Source: Sanderia malayensis (taxonomy: Eukaryota; Cnidaria; Scyphozoa; Semaeostomeae; Pelagiidae). From it: a stretch of 64,000 bases of DNA. The position numbers and the translations under genes were made by a program. Location: NCBI GenBank assembly GCA_013076295.1, contig RQOL01000428.1:1-64000 (forward strand), given 5' to 3'. Position 1 is the stretch's first letter; every line of letters starts with the position of its first letter. The notes under the pieces were generated by a model that saw only the letters and a list, made by a program, of their open reading frames with translations, was not told where the DNA came from and made no database searches. Below are positions 60,701-64,000 of this stretch, in pieces.

Positions 60701-61440
60701 GCTCATGCGCCTTTCAACCCCAATTACAATGAGTTAGATCGCTGTGCTCGCCTGTCTATCTATTATCAGGAAACATTGGCTGATAGGGTGCACTTCATGC
60801 GCTGCACTCGCTTACGCTCATGCCCCTTGCAACCCCACGTACAATGGGTTAGATCGCTGCGCTCGACTGTCTATCTTTTATCAAGAAACATTGACTGATA
60901 GGTCACCTTTCGTGCGCTGCACCCGCTTAGACTCACACCCCTTTCAACCCAACGTACAATGAGTTAGATCGCGGGTCTCACCTGTCTACCTATTATCAAG
61001 TAACATTGACTGATAGGACGCAAGTCGTGGGCTGCATTCGCTTATGTTAATGCCCCGTTCAACCCCATGTACAATGGGATAGCTCGCTGCGCTCACCTGT
61101 CTATCCATTATCAAGAAACATTGACTGATAGGGCGCCCTTTGTGCGCTGCACTCGCTTACCCTCATGCCCCTTTCAACCCCACGTACAATAGGTTAGATC
61201 GCTGCGCTCGCCTGTCTATCTATTATCAAGAAACATTGACTGCTAGGGCGCCCTTTGTGCGCTGCACACGCTTACGCTCATGCCCCTTTCATCCCCATGT
61301 ACAATAGGATAGCTTGCTGCCCTCGCCTGTCTATCTATTATCGGGAAACATTGACTGATAGGGAGCACTTCGCACACTGCATTTGCTTGTGCTCATGCCC
61401 CTTTTATCCCCATGTATAATGGGTTAGCTCACTACCCTCG
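57746..61440 (+). repeat. Mosaic block, including a third version of the 34.7/38.0-kb segment
   Basis: 58.7-59.2 kb resembles 38.8-39.2 kb (shift 19,945 bp). 59.88-60.76 kb resembles 34.66-35.54 kb (shift 25,220 bp) and 37.99-38.87 kb (shift 21,892 bp). An oligo-A relative near 60,190 reads TTTTAAAATAAATCGACTG. After 60.9 kb come the GGTCACC and N monomers typical of 49 kb. Confidence 0.8.
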
Positions 61441-63959
61441 CTTGTCTATCTATTATCAAGAAACATTGACTGGCAGGGCGCACTTCATGCGCTTCACTCG
61501 CTTACGCTCATGGGCCTTTCAACCACACGTACAATGGGTGAGCTTGCTGCGCTCGCCTTTCTATCTATTATCAGGAAACATTGACTGATAGGGGGCCCTT
61601 CATGCGCTGCACTCCCTTACGCTCATGCCCCTTTCAACCCCACGTACAATGGGTTAGATCGCTGCGCTCGCCTGTCTATCTTTTATCAAGATACATTGAC
61701 TGATACGGGCACTTCGTGCACTTTATTTGCTTACGCTCATGCCCCTTTCATCCCCATGTACAATGGTTTAGCTCACTGCACTCGCTTGTCTATCTATTAT
61801 AAAAAAAATTGACTGATAGGGCGAACTTTGTGCGCTGCACTCGCTTATGCTCATGCCCTTTTTAACCCCACGTACAATGGGTTAGATCACTGTGCCCGCC
61901 TGTCTACCTATTATCAAGAAACATTGACTGATAGGACGCACTTCGTGGGCTGCATTCGCTTACGTTCATGCCCCTTTCAACCCCACGTACAATGGATGAG
62001 CTCGCCGCTTTTGCCTGTCTATCAATTATCAGGAAACATTCACTGATAGGGGCCCTTTGTGCGCTGCACTCGCTTACCCTCGTGCCCCTTTCAACCCCAC
62101 GTACAATGAGTTAGATCGCTGTGCTCGCCTGTCTATCCATTATCAAAAAACATTGACTGATAGGGCGCACTTCGTGCACTGCCCTCGCTTACGCTCATGC
62201 CCCATTCAATCCCATGTACAATGGGTGAGCTCGCCGCTTTTGCCTGTCTATCAATTATCAGCAAACATTGACTGATAGGGCGCCCTTTGTGCGCTGCACT
62301 CGCTTACCCTAGTGCCCCTTTCAACCCCACGTACAATGGCTTAGATCGCTGCGCTCGCCTGTCTATCTATTATCAAGAAACATTGACAGATAGGGGCACC
62401 TCGTGCGCTTCGTTCGATTACGCTCATGCCCCTTTCAACCCCATGTACAATGAGTTAGCTCGCTGCGCTCGCCTGTCTACCTATTATCAAGAAACATTGA
62501 CTGATAGGACGCAAGTCGTGGGTTGCATTCGCTTATGTTAATGCCCCGTTCAACCCCATGTACAATGGGATAGCTCGCTGCGCTCACCTGTCTATCCATT
62601 ATCAAGAAATATTGACTGGTAGGGCGCACTTCATGCGCTTCACTGGCTTACGCTCATGCCCCTTTCAACCACACGTACAATGGGTGAGCTCGCTGCGCTT
62701 GCCTGTCTATCTATTATCAGGAAACATTGACTGATAGGTCGCCTTTCGTGCGCTGCACCCGCTTAGACTCATGCCCCTTTCAACCCCACGTACAATGAGT
62801 TAGATCGCTGGGCTCACCTGTCTATCTATTATCAAGTAACATTGACTGATAGGTCACCTTTCGTGCGCTGCACCCGCTTAGACTCACGCCCCTTTCAACC
62901 CCACGTACAATGAGCTAGATCGCTGGGCTCACCTGTCTACCTATTATCAAGTAACATTGACTGATAGGACGCAAGTCGTGGGCTGCATTCGCTTATGTTA
63001 ATGCCCCGTTCAACCCCATGTACAATGGGATAGCTCGCTGCGCTCACCTGTCTATCCATTATCAAGAAACATTGACTGATAGGGCGCCCTTTGTGCGCTG
63101 CACTCGCTTACCCTCATGCCCCTTTCAACCCCACGTACAATGGGTTAGATCGCTGCGCTCGCCTGTCTATCTATTATCAAGAAACATTAACTGCTAGGGC
63201 GCACATTGTGCGCTGCACACGCTTACGCTCATGCCCCTTGCAACCCCACGTACAATTGGTTAGATCGCTGTGCTCGACTGTCTATCTTTCATCAACAAAC
63301 ATTGACTGATAGGGACACTTTGTGCGCTTCATTCGCTTACGCTCATGCCCCTTTCATCCCCATGTACAATGGGATAGCTTGCTGCCCTCGCCTGTCTATC
63401 TATTATCAGGAAACATTGACTGATAGGGAGCACTTCGCACGCTGCATTTGCTTGTGCTCATGCCCCTTTTATCCCCATGTATAATGGGTTAGCTCACTAC
63501 GCTCGCTTGTCTATCTATTATCAAAAAACATTGACTGATAGGGCGCCCTTCATGCGCTGCACTCGCATACGCTCATGCCCCTTTCAACCCCATGTACAAT
63601 GGGATAGCTAGGGTACTGGTAGGGCGCACTTCATGCGCTCCACTTGCTTACGCTAATGCCCCTTTCAACCCCATGTACAATGGGATAGCTTGTTGCGCTC
63701 CCTGTCTATCTATTATCAAGAAACATTGACTGGTAGGGTGCACTTCATGCGCCACACTCGCTTACGCTCATGCCCCTTTCAACCCCACGTACAAGGGGTT
63801 AGATCGCTGCACTCGCCTGTCTATCTATTATCAAGAAACATTGACAGGCAGTGCGCACTTCATGCGCTTCACTCGCTTACGCTCATGGGCCTTTCAACCA
63901 CACGTACAATGGGTGAGCTTGCTGCGCTCGCCTTTCTATCTATTATCAGGAAACATTGA
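61441..63959 (+). repeat. Partial, more diverged relative of the 6.93-kb unit
   Basis: 61.8-62.5 kb follows 54.25-54.97 kb (shift 7,573 bp), and 63.09-63.5 kb follows 56.32-56.7 kb (shift 6,769 bp). The 804-bp change in shift equals about seven monomers lost. Substitutions are more frequent than between the two adjacent 6.93-kb copies, so this relative is older. The 81-bp joint is present near 63,608. Confidence 0.8.
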
Positions 63960-64000
63960 CTGATAGGGGGCCCTTCATGCGCTGCACTCGCTTACGCTCA
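63960..64000 (+). repeat. Partial monomer cut by the window end
   Basis: The last monomer starts with CTGATAGGGGGCCC and stops after CTTACGCTCA (about 41 bases), so the array continues past the window. Confidence 0.9.

Larger units (their letters stand above)
1..64000 (+). repeat. 115-bp satellite array filling the whole window
   Basis: The same unit of about 115 bp recurs head to tail with no break. Each unit begins near CTGATAGGG and carries ATGCCCCTTT near position 41, TACAATGGG near 61, GCTGCGCTCGC near 77 and TGTCTATCTATTATCA near 89, ending AGAAACATTGA. Exact monomer starts I measured (1, 113, 227, 342, 456, 571, 686, 800, 915, 1030, 1144, 1258) give lengths of 114 or 115, except the first at 112. 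All units are on one strand. Monomers differ at many positions, but particular variants recur in fixed order, giving higher-order repeats. No gene, RNA gene, mobile element or unique spacer is visible anywhere. The family is not one I recognise. Long homogenised arrays like this are typical of eukaryotic heterochromatin; centromeric or subtelomeric location is inference. Confidence 0.97.

Noticed and set aside
1..64000. CRISPR array
   Set aside because: Repeats are contiguous 114-115 bp units without unique spacers; the variation is that of a satellite, and no cas genes are present.
1..64000. Bacterial promoters from TTGACT and TACAAT/TATAAT motifs
   Set aside because: TTGACT at the monomer end and TACAAT at position 61 are about 60 bp apart, far from the 16-18 bp spacing needed, and they recur in every monomer.
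1..64000. CENP-B box (NTTCGNNNNANNCGGGN)
   Set aside because: TTCG occurs at positions 16-19 of many monomers, but the required A and CGGG downstream are absent in the types I checked, including CTTCGTTCGATTACGC of variant A.
1..64000. Telomeric repeats, rDNA, tRNA genes, transposon ends or target-site duplications
   Set aside because: Looked for while reading; no short telomere-like tandem run, no conserved rRNA or tRNA stretch, and no break in the satellite phase that would mark an insertion.
1..64000. Inverted monomers or head-to-head junctions
   Set aside because: All monomers read carry the CTGATAGGG to CATTGA orientation on the + strand; no reverse-oriented unit was seen.

Overview
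The window is one uninterrupted tandem-repeat (satellite) array. Every stretch I read, from base 1 to base 64,000, belongs to a head-to-tail repeat with a monomer of about 115 bp (mostly 114 or 115). All monomers lie in the same orientation. I found no non-satellite insertion, no convincing gene, no RNA gene, no transposable element and no CRISPR array. Dividing 64,000 by about 114.7 gives roughly 558 monomers. The array starts at base 1 already in phase (a monomer beginning CTGATAGGG) and is cut mid-monomer at base 64,000, so it probably continues on both sides.

Organism: the sequence does not name one, and I do not recognise the family. A homogenised, higher-order-organised satellite longer than 64 kb is typical of eukaryotic centromeric, pericentromeric, subtelomeric or heterochromatic DNA, so a eukaryote is the likely source; this is inference. 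My hand-built consensus is about 52% G+C and pyrimidine-rich on the + strand (about 58% C+T). It has nine CpGs per monomer, yet many differences between monomers are CpG-to-TpG or CpG-to-CpA changes, which suggests cytosine methylation.

Monomer landmarks (position 1 = C of CTGATAGGG): 9-23 hairpin zone (GCGCAC, 3-nt loop, GTGCGC); 22-32 GCTGCACTCGC; 41-50 ATGCCCCTTT; 61-69 TACAATGGG; 68-88 a second possible hairpin in many monomers; 77-87 GCTGCGCTCGC; 89-104 TGTCTATCTATTATCA; 105-115 AGAAACATTGA.

Layout: 1-1,945 is a nine-monomer higher-order repeat (HOR) present nearly twice. 1.6-7.1 kb is a mosaic of segments repeated at 2,604 and 2,833 bp spacing. 6.19-12.35 kb recurs at 13.70-18.71 kb (spacing about 7.5 kb) with gain and loss of whole monomers. 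19.5-21.3 kb holds more divergent monomers. 21.3-22.9 kb carries a fourth copy of a left-side module. 22.9-33.5 kb is built on a recurring G-type/A-type/oligo-A module with a 3.2-kb block duplicated about 5.9 kb away. 34.0-38.8 kb holds a 1.53-kb block duplicated 3,328 bp apart. 38.8-43.9 kb is mosaic. 43.88-50.81 and 50.81-57.75 kb are two adjacent, virtually identical 6.93-kb copies, each containing 1,720-bp and 458-bp sub-repeats. 57.7-64 kb reuses blocks from all of the right half.

The array reads as a record of unequal exchange at several scales: 115-bp single-monomer duplications, 229-bp dimers, 0.34-2 kb HORs and 3-7.5 kb segment duplications, plus deletion-bearing monomers that have spread. 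The many short open frames are a by-product of repeat arithmetic (115 = 3x38+1), not genes.
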